Assembly: GCA_937870795.1 (NCBI GenBank)
Contig: CALMWS010000040.1
Location: forward strand, 1-47,427
Origin: an uncultured Bacteroidota bacterium
GTDB taxonomy: Bacteria > Bacteroidota > Bacteroidia > Chitinophagales > Saprospiraceae
Reading direction: 5' to 3'
DNA length: 47,427 nucleotides
A program made the translations under genes and the position numbers. Below are positions 1 to 8,975 of the stretch, one piece after another. Under the pieces are notes generated by a model, which saw only the letters and a list, made by a program, of their open reading frames with translations, was not told where the DNA came from and did no database searches. Position 1 is the stretch's first letter, and every line of letters begins with the position of its first letter.

Positions 1-569
1 CCTGTATCATAAGCAGGTGCGATGGTCATGTCAGTTTGTTTGTAAAGTTCGTCACCCAGATTGTGGTATTCAAAGTCGGTTTCCGGTATGCCATCTCCGC
101 TGTTGTCTACCTTGCCTTCTACCACCAGAAAGCGGTAACCTCCGGCCCAACCCCAGTGCATGGAAGGTTCTTTCAAACCAAGAGGGTGTGTTTCAGGATA
201 TAGTGTGGGGTCGTCGTGGTTTTTGGTTGTATCTACGCCAACCGACATGAAAAGATGGCTGATGGGTGTTGACGCTATGTTGCCGAGTACAATTCTTCTG
301 GAGACTTCCTGAGCCCTTACCAGCTGATAGGTGTCGGGAAAAGTGGTTTCAACACCATTTTCGTCTTTCACGCCAATGCCGGAGAGATAAAACTCTGCCC
401 TTTTGATCCAGACCATTTTGCCGTTCCAGATGGGAAATGTTGAGGATCCCACAACAAGGTCATTGCCATTGAATTTGTGCGAAAAAGTAACGCCCAATTC
501 TCGTTGTTGCGAAAACAGGGAAGTAGACAATGCCAAAGAAAGACCAAGAAGGATGAAAATGGGTTTCAT
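1..569 (-). CDS. MbnP-like copper-binding family protein, C-terminus cut by window edge
   Basis: The reading frame is open from an ATG at 569-567 to the left edge, giving 189 residues. It begins with a signal peptide (MKPIFILLGLSLALSTSLFS, then Q-Q). A conserved patch reads HPLGLKEPSMHWGWAGGYRF followed by LVVEGKVD, which matches the hallmark MHWGW...GY.F...EG of the MbnP family. Those periplasmic or secreted proteins are found next to methanobactin-type copper systems and di-heme peroxidases (family knowledge). The sequence Q-Q-R-E-L-G-V-T-F-S-H-K-F-N-G after the signal peptide also fits the family start. A partner di-heme peroxidase (MbnH) would lie outside the window. A TATCTTTG element at 590-583 on the same strand is the likely promoter, with an A-rich leader (ten A) before the ATG. 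Family assignment is fairly sure; actual copper binding is not shown. Confidence 0.8.
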   Translation of the reverse strand, partial: MKPIFILLGLSLALSTSLFSQQRELGVTFSHKFNGNDLVVGSSTFPIWNGKMVWIKRAEFYLSGIGVKDENGVETTFPDTYQLVRAQEVSRRIVLGNIASTPISHLFMSVGVDTTKNHDDPTLYPETHPLGLKEPSMHWGWAGGYRFLVVEGKVDNSGDGIPETDFEYHNLGDELYKQTDMTIAPAYDT

Positions 570-582
570 GCTTTTTTTTTTA

Positions 583-590
583 CAAAGATA
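583..590 (-). promoter_or_regulatory. -7 promoter element TATCTTTG for the MbnP-like gene
   Basis: On the minus strand this reads TATCTTTG, an exact match to the Bacteroidota -7 consensus TAnnTTTG. It lies 13 bases before the start codon at 569. I see no TTG box at the usual spacing. Confidence 0.5.
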
Positions 591-697
591 TACAGCTATT
601 GACCAATTTAGACGTTGAAATGGTAAAAGCTCGGCTATATTTTGGCAACATTCAATAAGTACCTCTATTCAAACACAGAAAGAAGGGAGGGATTCCC

Positions 698-705
698 TAC
701 ATTTG
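698..705 (+). promoter_or_regulatory. -7 promoter element TACATTTG ahead of the lptB operon
   Basis: TACATTTG followed by CAC matches the Bacteroidota TAnnTTTGC consensus and ends 7 bases before the ATG at 713. Transcription would then start almost at the initiation codon, giving a leaderless or nearly leaderless message. Confidence 0.5.
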
Positions 706-712
706 CACACGC

Positions 713-2332
713 ATGAACAGATGGCTGTTACATATTGTGGGCCTGGTTATGGCATTGAATCTGGTATCCTGTGCATCCAGTGGAACTTTGGGTGGTGGAC
801 CCGAAGACAAAAGACCCCCTAAGCTCGTGGGCGATAAGTCTTCTGTACCTTACTTACTCCATTGCACCGACCGCAAATTTACCTTCACTTTTGATGAATT
901 TGTTGAAGTAAAAGACGCCATCAAACAAGTGCTCGTAAGCCCTCCACTGGTATACATCCCCAAGATTAAAGCCAGGGGTAAGGTGGTGGAGTTTGCATTC
1001 AATGAAAAAGAAGTGCTCAAGGAAAATACAACCTACATCATCCAGTTTGGTGAAGCTATCAGAGATTTCAGGGCTTCCAACGCTTTGCAGAATTTTAAAT
1101 ACGTATTCTCAACGGGCGGCATCATCGACTCTCTTGTGGTTAAAGGCAAGGTCATTGATGAAACCAAAGGAGAGGGTGTGGATGGCATTTCTGTACTGTT
1201 GTTTGACGACCTGAGGGATTCCGCCATTGTACAAAAGAAGCCCTTTTATTTTACAAAAACCAATAAGAAGGGAGAGTTTACCCTGGAAAACCTGCGGCAG
1301 GACACCTTCAGGCTGGTGGCCATTAAGGACGAAAACGGTAATCTGCAATTTGATGAACTCACCGAAGCTATCGGTTTTGACAGTAAATGGGTAACATGGG
1401 CCGACTCCACTACCGAAGTCAGACAATTGGTACTCTCAAAATCTGAAGTGGAACCCAGATTTGCCGGGTATAAACAAAGGGGCTATGGATCCTTAGGCAT
1501 CAAATGGCATACAGATCCAAAACTAAAACCTGAAGCCAGGCTTGAGCCCAGCCCTGAGCATTTTGAAAGCTGGATGAAAGGGGATAGCCTTATTTTGCAC
1601 TATCATTATTTGTCGCCCCCTGATAGTATGGAGCTGCTTACCGGAGGCAAGACCATCAAAATGGCAGTACCTGATACCGCCGTGCATGCAAAAGGCCTCA
1701 AATACCAACTCGAGTTTGGCAGCCAGGGCATCGTACCCGGCGACACCCTCTGGATCGACTGGGAGAGACCCCCATTGGAAATAGATGAAAACCTGATCCG
1801 TCTTGCAGATTCAAGTGAAACACTTCAGTTTACGATGGTAAAGAAGGATGCCAAAAAAACTGGTATTTTTGCCAACATGAAGCCCAATCATATGTATGAT
1901 CTTACCCTGTTGCCGGGGGCGGTGCGCGATTATTCGGGTATTTCACATGATACCATAAGCCAAAGATTTAAAACCTACGCTCCGCAAAAACTTTCGAAAT
2001 TGACCATTGACATACAAGGACTTGATTCAACCAAACAATATTTGGTTTATTTAACCAAAGGAAATAAAATTTTGAAAAGCGAAAAAATTCAACAGCAGAT
2101 TCGCCTAATTTTATTTTTTGATAAGTTGAAGTCAGATACCTATAGTCTGCAGCTTGCGGAAGACATCAATGGCAATGGCAGGATCGATGGAGCCAATTAT
2201 TGGGAGCAGCGTTTGGCTGAAAAAGTGCAGAGCTTTCCCCTAGAAAAACTCAGAGAGAGTTGGACCCTTGAAACGGTCATAGATATACGTAAAAAGCCCG
2301 CACCCACACAAAACACACCAGGATTAAAATGA
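713..2332 (+). CDS. Ig-like (Big_5/SbsA-type) domain lipoprotein
   Basis: This 539-residue protein has a lipoprotein signal peptide with lipobox LVSC (Cys20), followed by [16 protein letters not shown]. That is the typical start of the Bacteroidota lipoproteins that carry one N-terminal bacterial Ig-like (Big_5) domain. The domain covers roughly residues 35-135 (from [10 protein letters not shown] through [14 protein letters not shown] to FKYVFSTG). A CarboxypepD_reg-like beta-sandwich follows (about 140-225, [20 protein letters not shown]...[16 protein letters not shown]). The C-terminal half has no recognised enzyme motif and ends with another D-x-N-x-N-G-R-I-D-G stretch (about 498-505). 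It is probably anchored in the outer membrane or periplasm. Its stop overlaps the lptB start (ATGA), so the two are translationally coupled. Function unknown; a link to LPS or outer membrane assembly is inferred only from the coupling. Confidence 0.85.
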   Translation: MNRWLLHIVGLVMALNLVSCASSGTLGGGPEDKRPPKLVGDKSSVPYLLHCTDRKFTFTFDEFVEVKDAIKQVLVSPPLVYIPKIKARGKVVEFAFNEKEVLKENTTYIIQFGEAIRDFRASNALQNFKYVFSTGGIIDSLVVKGKVIDETKGEGVDGISVLLFDDLRDSAIVQKKPFYFTKTNKKGEFTLENLRQDTFRLVAIKDENGNLQFDELTEAIGFDSKWVTWADSTTEVRQLVLSKSEVEPRFAGYKQRGYGSLGIKWHTDPKLKPEARLEPSPEHFESWMKGDSLILHYHYLSPPDSMELLTGGKTIKMAVPDTAVHAKGLKYQLEFGSQGIVPGDTLWIDWERPPLEIDENLIRLADSSETLQFTMVKKDAKKTGIFANMKPNHMYDLTLLPGAVRDYSGISHDTISQRFKTYAPQKLSKLTIDIQGLDSTKQYLVYLTKGNKILKSEKIQQQIRLILFFDKLKSDTYSLQLAEDINGNGRIDGANYWEQRLAEKVQSFPLEKLRESWTLETVIDIRKKPAPTQNTPGLK

Positions 2333-3072
2333 TACTAAGCGCCAGAAATTTGCACAAAAGATACGGAGTCCGCAAGGTGGTAGACGATGTAAGCATCCAG
2401 GTGGAGCAAGGCGAGATTGTTGGCTTGTTAGGCCCCAACGGCGCAGGGAAGACCACCACGTTTTACATGGTAGTTGGCTTTGTATCGCCCAATGAGGGCC
2501 ATGTATTTCTCAATGAAGAAGACATCACCGGTCTGCCCATGTACAGGAGGGCACAAAAAGGCATTGGTTACCTGCCCCAGGAGGCTTCAGTTTTCAGAAA
2601 GTTGAGTGTAGAAGACAACATCAAAGCCATTCTTGAAATGATGCCCTTATCACGGGAAGAACAAAGGCACAGGCTGGAAGAGCTCATCTCCGAATTTCAC
2701 CTCGAAAAGGTTAGGAAAAATGTGGGTGACTCACTTTCGGGAGGAGAAAGAAGGCGAACAGAGATTGCAAGAGCTCTCGCTTCCGCACCGAGTTTTATCC
2801 TGTTGGATGAGCCCTTTGCCGGCATCGATCCCATAGCGGTAGAAGACATTCAGGGCATCGTAGCCCGGTTGAAGACCAAAAACATAGGCATCCTCATTAC
2901 CGATCACAATGTGCAGGAAACGCTGTCCATCACCGATCGTGCCTACCTCATGTTTGAAGGCAAGATATTGAGAGCCGGTACCGCCGAACAATTGGCCGAA
3001 GACGAGATCGTACGAAAGGTTTACCTGGGACAAAATTTTGTGTTGAGAAAAAAAGCCCCGGCCGTTGAATAA
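2329..3072 (+). CDS. lptB: LPS export ABC transporter ATP-binding protein LptB
   Basis: This 247-residue cytoplasmic ATPase drives extraction of LPS from the inner membrane together with LptF, LptG and LptC. Visible motifs are Walker A GPNGAGKT (35-42), Q-loop LPQE (82-85), ABC signature LSGGE (136-140), Walker B ILLDEP (157-162) and the H-loop histidine (His193). The sequence [13 protein letters not shown] after Walker B and the length are characteristic of LptB. It starts inside the stop codon of the upstream lipoprotein gene (ATGA), and its own 3' end overlaps the next small lipoprotein gene by 8 bases. No lptFG or lptC is in the window, which is normal because these are often unlinked. 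Confidence 0.95.
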   Translation: MILSARNLHKRYGVRKVVDDVSIQVEQGEIVGLLGPNGAGKTTTFYMVVGFVSPNEGHVFLNEEDITGLPMYRRAQKGIGYLPQEASVFRKLSVEDNIKAILEMMPLSREEQRHRLEELISEFHLEKVRKNVGDSLSGGERRRTEIARALASAPSFILLDEPFAGIDPIAVEDIQGIVARLKTKNIGILITDHNVQETLSITDRAYLMFEGKILRAGTAEQLAEDEIVRKVYLGQNFVLRKKAPAVE

Positions 3073-3319
3073 ATCCATCAAATATGGCGTGTTTGTAGTG
3101 TTATTGTTCTCTTTTTTTGCTTGCGAAAAAAAGGAAAGAACAGACCTGAGCTACGAAGAAAAAGTGCAGTACGACAGCCTCAAAACTGTGGCTTTTCAAG
3201 ACATCAGGGCAAAAACAGACGCCATCTGCACTTCCATCCAGGATTCTTTGTTTACCGTTTATACAGACTCCATCCTTGAGGTAAGAATGGCTGAAGTAAA
3301 CCAATTGTTTGAAGAATGA
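3065..3319 (+). CDS. small lipoprotein, function unknown
   Basis: An 84-residue protein reads from a TTG codon inside the end of lptB; there is no in-frame ATG near the beginning. The N-terminus ([20 protein letters not shown]) is a clean lipoprotein signal peptide with Cys20 in the lipobox. It is followed by a charged, probably helical body rich in Lys, Glu and Asp. The TTG start is supported because it supplies the positively charged n-region; a GTG further in would cut into the signal peptide. Its stop overlaps the next start (ATGA). I do not recognise a family. Confidence 0.7.
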   Translation: MNKSIKYGVFVVLLFSFFACEKKERTDLSYEEKVQYDSLKTVAFQDIRAKTDAICTSIQDSLFTVYTDSILEVRMAEVNQLFEE

Positions 3320-3648
3320 GGTGGGGCAAAACATTTCTGGCATTTGTGTTTCTGATGGCTATGCTGGCTTTTCAGCTGCCTACCGATGCAGATACTACCA
3401 AAATATCGCCCTTGGTAGCTACAAAATTGAGGGAAGACATAGACCGTTATTACGCTGAAAGACTGCGAATTTGTAAACTCGAAGCCCTGCTTAGAGCCGA
3501 AGACTATGTAGATAGCATCATTGTCAATCGCATCAACCTGAACATTATGAATGGCAGAAAATTTCCCGATCGTCCCGTTCGACCACCCTCTCCCGGCTCT
3601 ATTTTGCTGGATGATACCACCGTGGTTGCGCCTATTTTTAAGCGATAG
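3316..3648 (+). CDS. small exported protein, function unknown
   Basis: This 110-residue protein begins with a hydrophobic signal segment ([20 protein letters not shown]). A short acidic/basic helical region follows (about 35-70, with LREDIDRYYAERLRICKLEA), then a proline-rich tail (RPVRPPSPG). It is translationally coupled to the preceding lipoprotein gene by an ATGA overlap and appears to be the last gene of the lptB operon. No recognised domain. The helical part could associate with the similarly charged 84-residue lipoprotein, which is speculation. Confidence 0.7.
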   Translation: MRWGKTFLAFVFLMAMLAFQLPTDADTTKISPLVATKLREDIDRYYAERLRICKLEALLRAEDYVDSIIVNRINLNIMNGRKFPDRPVRPPSPGSILLDDTTVVAPIFKR

Positions 3649-3713
3649 CCCATAAGTAATTCATTAAGATGGATTTAACATTCTCCGAAGATCAACTTAG
3701 CATGGGTCTTCGT

Positions 3714-3721
3714 TATCTTTG
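3714..3721 (+). promoter_or_regulatory. -7 promoter element TATCTTTG upstream of the DUF2723 gene
   Basis: Exact match to TAnnTTTG, 114 bases before the ATG at 3836. It is one of two candidates in this 187-base gap; the other is at 3781. Confidence 0.4.
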
Positions 3722-3780
3722 TGATGCAGAGAAAGGGGCAAAGAAAAGCCGTTTTCATGCGGATTTTGGGGATAAATGAC

Positions 3781-3788
3781 TACTTTTG
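3781..3788 (+). promoter_or_regulatory. -7 promoter element TACTTTTG upstream of the DUF2723 gene
   Basis: Exact match to TAnnTTTG, 47 bases before the ATG at 3836. It gives a shorter, AT-rich leader than the element at 3714. Confidence 0.4.
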
Positions 3789-3835
3789 TGGGAATTTTAG
3801 ATTAATCCAAATAATTATACATCAATACAACGCTC

Positions 3836-6800
3836 ATGCAGTCGTTTAAAAAACTTATCAACATAACGGGCATCACCGTTTTGATTATTTCCTTTATCGT
3901 ATACTTTCTGACAGCTGAACGAACCGGAAGTTTGTGGGACTGTGGAGAGTTTATTTTGGGGGCCTACAAATTGCAGGTAGTTCACCCGCCCGGAGCAGGA
4001 TTGTTTGTATTGATTGGCAGAATGTTTACCTGGGTAGCTGATTTGGTATCCGACAAACAGAGTGACATTGCTTTTGCTGTTAACCTGATGTCTTCTCTTT
4101 CTTCAGCCCTTGCAGCCATGTTTATGGCCTGGGTCACTATGCTCCTGGGCAAGATGGCCCTGGTGGGCAGAAACGATGAGCCCTCAGCGGGACAAAACAT
4201 AGCCCTTGCATTGGCGGGTTTGGTTGCCGGTTTGTCATCTGCCTTCATCACCTCTGTGTGGTTTTCAGCAGTAGAGGGTGAGGTATATGCCATGTCAACA
4301 TTTTTCACAGCCCTTACTTTTTGGGCCGCTGTAAAATGGTACCACCTGCCCGATGAAGCTGAAAGCGACCGGTGGCTGATCTTTAGTTTGTTTGCTGCGG
4401 GTTTGTCTATTGGTGTACACTTGCTGAGCTTGCTGGCCTTCCCCGCCATTGCCATGTTGTACTACTACAAAAAATATGAAAACAAATCATTGGTAGGACT
4501 TGGTGTGAGCATCCTCATGGGAGGGTTGGGCATTGCCTTCATCCAGAAACTGGTTATTGTGGGCATACCCTCACTTTGGCAAAGCATGGAATTGTTTACC
4601 GTCAACAGTTTGGGGCTACCGTTCCACAGTGGTTTGATACCTACGATTATTATCATTGCGGCATTGAGCTGGTTCATCCTGCGCACTGCCCATAAGCGTG
4701 GTTCACAATTGTTGCAAAATCTGGGCATTGCGGCCACTCTTATCGTGATTTCCTATTCCACCATTGGTGTGGTAGTCATCAGGGCTAATTCAGACACGCC
4801 TGTAAATATGAATACGCCATCGGATGCGATGCGCCTCATTCCTTACCTCAACCGTGAACAATACGGAGAAAGGCCTTTGCTCAAAGGCCCCCATTACATG
4901 GCTCAGCCAATGACCATGGAAAGCACTCCACGTTACGGCAGAGTGGGCAATGAATACAAGATCACCGATGAGAAATATGATTATGTTTGGAAAAATTCTG
5001 ATAAAATCATCTTCCCGAGGATCGGCCACCCCGATAAAGCAGACCTCCACCAGCAATACAAGGAATACCTAACCGGAAGAGGTGAGGGCAAACCCGATTT
5101 TGCTTACAACATTGCTTATTTCAGGCATTACCAACTCCGGTACATGTACTGGCGATATTTTATGTGGAATTTTGTAGGCAGACAAAACTCAGACCAGGGC
5201 ACCGGCATTTGGGACAAAAAAGATGGCAACTGGATCAGCGGTATCGATGCACTCGATGAAGGCAGAACCTATAAAAATGATCTGGCACCTGCTGCCATCA
5301 TGGAAAGCCCGGGTAGAAATACTTACTATTTCATTCCATTGATTTTGGGCATGCTGGGCATGGTCTTCCATTTTGGAAAATCCAGAAAAGATTTCCTTGC
5401 CCTGCTCATGTTATTTGTGACCACCGGTCTGGGCATCATCATCTACTCCAACCAACCACCGATTGAGCCAAGAGAGCGCGACTATGTGCTGGTAGGTAGC
5501 TTTATCACCTTCTGTATCTGGATAGGCTTTGGTGTACTGGCCATAGCCGACACACTTACCAGCAAAATCAAACTGCCCGGAGTAGCGGCTGCCGGATTGG
5601 CAGGTTTACTGGGATTGGCTTCCCCCTTGCTCCTGGTTACCCAAAATTACGATGACCACGACAGAAGTGAACACTATGCATCACGTGATTATGCTGCCAA
5701 CTTCCTCAATTCTTTGGATAAAAATGCCATCATCTTTACCTATGGCGACAATGATACTTATCCACTTTGGTATGTGCAGGAAGTAGAGAACATAAGGAGG
5801 GATGTGCGGGTAGTAAACTTATCACTCATCCAGGTAGACTGGTACATTGACAAGTTGCGCAAGAAGGTCAACGAAAGTGAAGCCATCAAGTTTACCATAC
5901 CGCAGGAAAGTTACAATGGCAAAAATCTCAATCAGTTGTTCTTTACAGAACAAACGGCTGAGCAAAGGCTCAACATCATTGATGTGCTTAAGAAGATAGC
6001 TGCTGATGTGAAACCAGCCAATGGCTATCCTTCCATCAGCTTTAAAAACTTTTACATTCCAGTGAAAAAGAATGCCGAATTGTTTGACCTGGATTCATTG
6101 CCGGTTTTGGATTCCATTCCGGTTTCTATTCCAGCAGATAGCAGGTACCTGACCAAAGATGACATTGCCATCCTTGATTTGATAGCATCCAACATTGATG
6201 ACCGTCCTATCTATTTTTCAGTAACTTGCAAAAATGACAAGTTGCAGGGCTTAAATGATTTTATGCAACTGGAAGGTATGGGCTTGAGGGTGATTCCGGC
6301 CTATAGCAGGTCAGACAGATCTTTCTCAATCTATGGCAGCGGAAGGGTAGCCACCAATAAGTTGTTTAATCACATGATGAATGACTGGAAGTGGGGCAAT
6401 TTTGATAAGGTAAAAACGCACGTGGATAAGTCGTATCTCGCAGAAATACAGGCCATGAAATTGACCATGCTGAGAGGAGCTTATGCATTGTTGGCGCAAA
6501 AAGACAGCACCAGAGCGGCGCAACTGGCGAATAAATTTTTTGAAGTTTTCCCGGATTTTAACTTCCCTTATGATGCGGGTGTGGTGCCATTCCTCAACGT
6601 GTTGGTAGGGGCAGGTGACTTCGAAAATGCCAAAAAACACGTTCGCATACTGGCCAAAGAAACCAAGGCTTACGGCGACTTCTTCTTATCGCTCGGAGCC
6701 AGCGATCTGATTTCTTTTGCACAAGACGTTGATCTCTACGGACAATGTGCTGCCGATGTGAAAGACCTTGCTAAACGTACCGGCGATGCAGCATTTGAAA

Positions 6801-6877
6801 AAGAAATCAACGATTTGATTGGTGACCTTGATACCAAGTTGGGCGTACTCACACAGGGATTGAGACAACCGCAGTAA
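3836..6877 (+). CDS. DUF2723 family membrane glycosyltransferase-like protein
   Basis: This 1013-residue protein has about a dozen membrane segments in its first half and a soluble C-terminal half. The N-terminal DUF2723 signature is clear: ERTGSLWDCGEF (acidic residues Asp35 and Glu38 in the first extracytoplasmic loop) and VVHPPGAGLF (His50). This arrangement is typical of GT-C fold, polyprenyl-phosphate-sugar-dependent glycosyltransferases. The family is related to human TMEM260, an O-mannosyltransferase, so protein O-glycosylation in the periplasm is a reasonable role, though the substrate is unknown. A soluble region after the membrane part carries FTYGDNDTYPLWYVQEVE, a conserved feature of the Bacteroidota members; the last 150 residues look helical and repeat-like. 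rpiB follows after a single base, suggesting one transcript. Confidence 0.85.
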   Translation: MQSFKKLINITGITVLIISFIVYFLTAERTGSLWDCGEFILGAYKLQVVHPPGAGLFVLIGRMFTWVADLVSDKQSDIAFAVNLMSSLSSALAAMFMAWVTMLLGKMALVGRNDEPSAGQNIALALAGLVAGLSSAFITSVWFSAVEGEVYAMSTFFTALTFWAAVKWYHLPDEAESDRWLIFSLFAAGLSIGVHLLSLLAFPAIAMLYYYKKYENKSLVGLGVSILMGGLGIAFIQKLVIVGIPSLWQSMELFTVNSLGLPFHSGLIPTIIIIAALSWFILRTAHKRGSQLLQNLGIAATLIVISYSTIGVVVIRANSDTPVNMNTPSDAMRLIPYLNREQYGERPLLKGPHYMAQPMTMESTPRYGRVGNEYKITDEKYDYVWKNSDKIIFPRIGHPDKADLHQQYKEYLTGRGEGKPDFAYNIAYFRHYQLRYMYWRYFMWNFVGRQNSDQGTGIWDKKDGNWISGIDALDEGRTYKNDLAPAAIMESPGRNTYYFIPLILGMLGMVFHFGKSRKDFLALLMLFVTTGLGIIIYSNQPPIEPRERDYVLVGSFITFCIWIGFGVLAIADTLTSKIKLPGVAAAGLAGLLGLASPLLLVTQNYDDHDRSEHYASRDYAANFLNSLDKNAIIFTYGDNDTYPLWYVQEVENIRRDVRVVNLSLIQVDWYIDKLRKKVNESEAIKFTIPQESYNGKNLNQLFFTEQTAEQRLNIIDVLKKIAADVKPANGYPSISFKNFYIPVKKNAELFDLDSLPVLDSIPVSIPADSRYLTKDDIAILDLIASNIDDRPIYFSVTCKNDKLQGLNDFMQLEGMGLRVIPAYSRSDRSFSIYGSGRVATNKLFNHMMNDWKWGNFDKVKTHVDKSYLAEIQAMKLTMLRGAYALLAQKDSTRAAQLANKFFEVFPDFNFPYDAGVVPFLNVLVGAGDFENAKKHVRILAKETKAYGDFFLSLGASDLISFAQDVDLYGQCAADVKDLAKRTGDAAFEKEINDLIGDLDTKLGVLTQGLRQPQ

Positions 6878-6878
6878 G

Positions 6879-7316
6879 ATGAAAAAGATGACCATAGCCA
6901 TAGGCAGTGACCATGCAGGTTTTGCCTACAAAGACAAGATAAAGAGCAGCCTTAGCCGATTGGGATATGAGGTAATTGACAAGGGTACCTACGGAGAATT
7001 TTCTGTAGACTATCCCGATTTTGCCCATCCGGTGGCAAGTGCTGTTGAAAATGGCGAGGCCCGGTTTGGTGTGTTGATTTGTGGCAGTGGCAATGGAGTA
7101 GCCATCACTGCCAACAAACATGCAGCAATCAGGGCTGCCCTCTGCTGGAAAGATGAAATTGCCAGACTGGCAAGGGCCCACAACGATGCCAATGTGCTGT
7201 GCCTTCCGGCCAGATTTGTATCACTGGATCTTGCCAAAAAAATGGTCAAGACCTTTTTAAACGAACCCTTTGAAGGAGGTCGACACCAAAACAGAGTAAA
7301 TAAGATTAGCTGTTAA
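6879..7316 (+). CDS. rpiB: ribose 5-phosphate isomerase B
   Basis: This 145-residue cytoplasmic enzyme interconverts ribose 5-phosphate and ribulose 5-phosphate in the pentose phosphate pathway. Family residues are visible: GSDHAGF (Asp11, His12), the catalytic cysteine in LICGSGNG (Cys68, with the anion-binding loop 69-73) and His101 in RAHNDANVLCLP. The length equals the normal RpiB length. It begins one base after the stop of the DUF2723 gene and is almost certainly cotranscribed with it. Galactose-6-phosphate isomerases (LacAB) share the fold, but the Cys68 pattern and single-gene context favour RpiB. Confidence 0.93.
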   Translation: MKKMTIAIGSDHAGFAYKDKIKSSLSRLGYEVIDKGTYGEFSVDYPDFAHPVASAVENGEARFGVLICGSGNGVAITANKHAAIRAALCWKDEIARLARAHNDANVLCLPARFVSLDLAKKMVKTFLNEPFEGGRHQNRVNKISC

Positions 7317-7340
7317 ATCATTAGTTTATAGCAAACAACC

Positions 7341-8975
7341 ATGTATATTAAAACCGTTATTATTTTTTCTTTTTTATGGGCAGCTGTGCCCTCTTTTGCC
7401 CAATACCAAAGTGGGGTAACCCTGGCCGACAAAGACAAGCCGGTGGTTGCAGATGAAAGTGATCCATCCGTAAAATATGCCAACAAAATAACGGCAGAAG
7501 GATTGAAAAAACACCTGACCATTCTGGCTTCACCCGAGTTTGAAGGCAGAGAAACCGGTCAACCCGGCAATGTAAAGGCAGCAACATATATTGCGAAACA
7601 ATTTGATAGCTACTTATTAGACCAGGCCCCCGGCATCAGTGATTTCAGGCAGCCGGTCAATTTTACTTTTTCTTCCTGGGAAGACACAGATATGTATGTA
7701 AACGGCAAACGTTTCAGACATTTGTGGGACTATCTGGCCTTTCCAATCAAAAACTCAGACATGCCTCTGATGGAGACCAAAGAAGTATTGTTTTTGGGTT
7801 ATGGCATTGATGATCCAAAATATACCGATTACAAAGGTAAAGACAAGGATTTTAAAGGCAAGGTCATTGTTATCAACAAAGGTGAGCCCATGAAAGCAGA
7901 CAGTACTTACTGGATCAGTGGTACCAAAGAAACTTCAGCCTGGAGCAACGACCTTGAAAAAAAACTAATGGTTGCCAAGAGCAAAGGTGTTTCTCTGGTA
8001 TTGATCATCGAAGACGATATCAAAAAAGCCATCGGCGAGAACCGCAACCAATTATTGGGACCAAGTGTGCAATTGGGTGATCATACCAAAGATGTTGTTG
8101 CATATCCCAATCATTGTTACATTTCTACTACCATCGCCAAGGAACTTTTTGGCACTGAGGAAGAAAAAATAATCAAAGAAAGAGCCAATATTCTTAAGAA
8201 GGGAAAATTCAAACCGGTAAAACTTAAATCGCACTATCAGGTCAACCTGAAGAAAAAAGTGACAACCATCAAGAGCCAAAATGTATTGGGTGCCATACCC
8301 GGAAAAGCAAAGCCCGAAGAAGTGGTGGTGGTAACGGCACACTATGACCACCTGGGTAAAAAAGGTGATCAGATTTTCCATGGTGCGGATGACAACGGTT
8401 CCGGAACCAGCACCCTGCTGGCGATGGCCGAAGCTTTTGCCGAGGCACGTGCCGGTGGATTCAGACCCGACAGAACCATTTTGTTCATGTTGGTGACCGG
8501 CGAAGAAAAAGGTTTGTTGGGTTCAGAGTTTTATGTTAATAATCCCGCTTATCCACTGAATATGACCGTAGCCGATGTCAACGTAGACATGGTAGGCAGA
8601 CAGGATGACAAATACAAAGACAACCCCGATTACATATACGTTATAGGTTCTGATCGTTTGTCTACAGATTTGCATAAGATCAATGAAGCGGTCAATGCAA
8701 AATACTGTCAGTTAACTTTAGACTACACGTACAATGCCGAAGAAGATCCTAATAAATATTACTACCGATCAGACCACTACAACTTTGCAGAAAAGGGTGT
8801 GCCCGCTATTTTTTACTTCAATGGTGTGCACGCGGATTATCACCAGCCAACGGATACTGCAGATAAAATCAATTACGAAAAAATGGCCAAGGTAGGCAAG
8901 CTGATTTTTCATACAATATGGGAATTGGCCAACCGACCAGAGCGCATCAAAGTGGATGTAAAAGCAGGCATGTAA
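7341..8975 (+). CDS. secreted M28-family zinc metallopeptidase with PA domain
   Basis: A 544-residue protein with a signal peptide (cleavage near FAQ, residue 21). It has a helical N-terminal segment, a protease-associated insert (about 145-270, including VLFLGYGIDDPKY) and a C-terminal M28 catalytic domain (about 310-535). The two-zinc site is complete: His334 (AHYDH), bridging Asp350 (GADDNGSG), general base Glu388 and ligand Glu389 (GEEKGLLGS), Asp416 (NVDMVG) and His501 (DYHQPTD). Such enzymes are aminopeptidases acting on peptides outside the cytoplasm. No T9SS sorting domain is seen, so it is probably periplasmic. Its stop codon overlaps the next start (TAATG). Confidence 0.92.
   Translation: MYIKTVIIFSFLWAAVPSFAQYQSGVTLADKDKPVVADESDPSVKYANKITAEGLKKHLTILASPEFEGRETGQPGNVKAATYIAKQFDSYLLDQAPGISDFRQPVNFTFSSWEDTDMYVNGKRFRHLWDYLAFPIKNSDMPLMETKEVLFLGYGIDDPKYTDYKGKDKDFKGKVIVINKGEPMKADSTYWISGTKETSAWSNDLEKKLMVAKSKGVSLVLIIEDDIKKAIGENRNQLLGPSVQLGDHTKDVVAYPNHCYISTTIAKELFGTEEEKIIKERANILKKGKFKPVKLKSHYQVNLKKKVTTIKSQNVLGAIPGKAKPEEVVVVTAHYDHLGKKGDQIFHGADDNGSGTSTLLAMAEAFAEARAGGFRPDRTILFMLVTGEEKGLLGSEFYVNNPAYPLNMTVADVNVDMVGRQDDKYKDNPDYIYVIGSDRLSTDLHKINEAVNAKYCQLTLDYTYNAEEDPNKYYYRSDHYNFAEKGVPAIFYFNGVHADYHQPTDTADKINYEKMAKVGKLIFHTIWELANRPERIKVDVKAGM

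Noticed and set aside
571..580. Homopolymer run of ten T before the MbnP-like gene as a phase-variation tract
   Set aside because: It lies between the promoter and start codon and would not alter the reading frame. AT-rich leaders are normal here; only strain comparison could show length variation.
3982..4455. 157-codon minus-strand frame inside the DUF2723 gene
   Set aside because: Antisense to a well-conserved coding region, lacks any motif and mirrors the codon pattern of the plus strand.
6317..6322. Strong depletion of AGATCT as a signature of the restriction system
   Set aside because: At least seven AGATCT sites are visible (6317, 9484, 20351, 34409, 36014, 41481, 44901), against about 11-12 expected by chance in 47 kb. 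This is at most mild and cannot support or exclude that specificity.
8918..8974. Longer N-terminus of the YhhN-family protein
   Set aside because: Would lie inside the peptidase gene and precedes the membrane protein with a non-hydrophobic tail; the TAATG overlap start is preferred.
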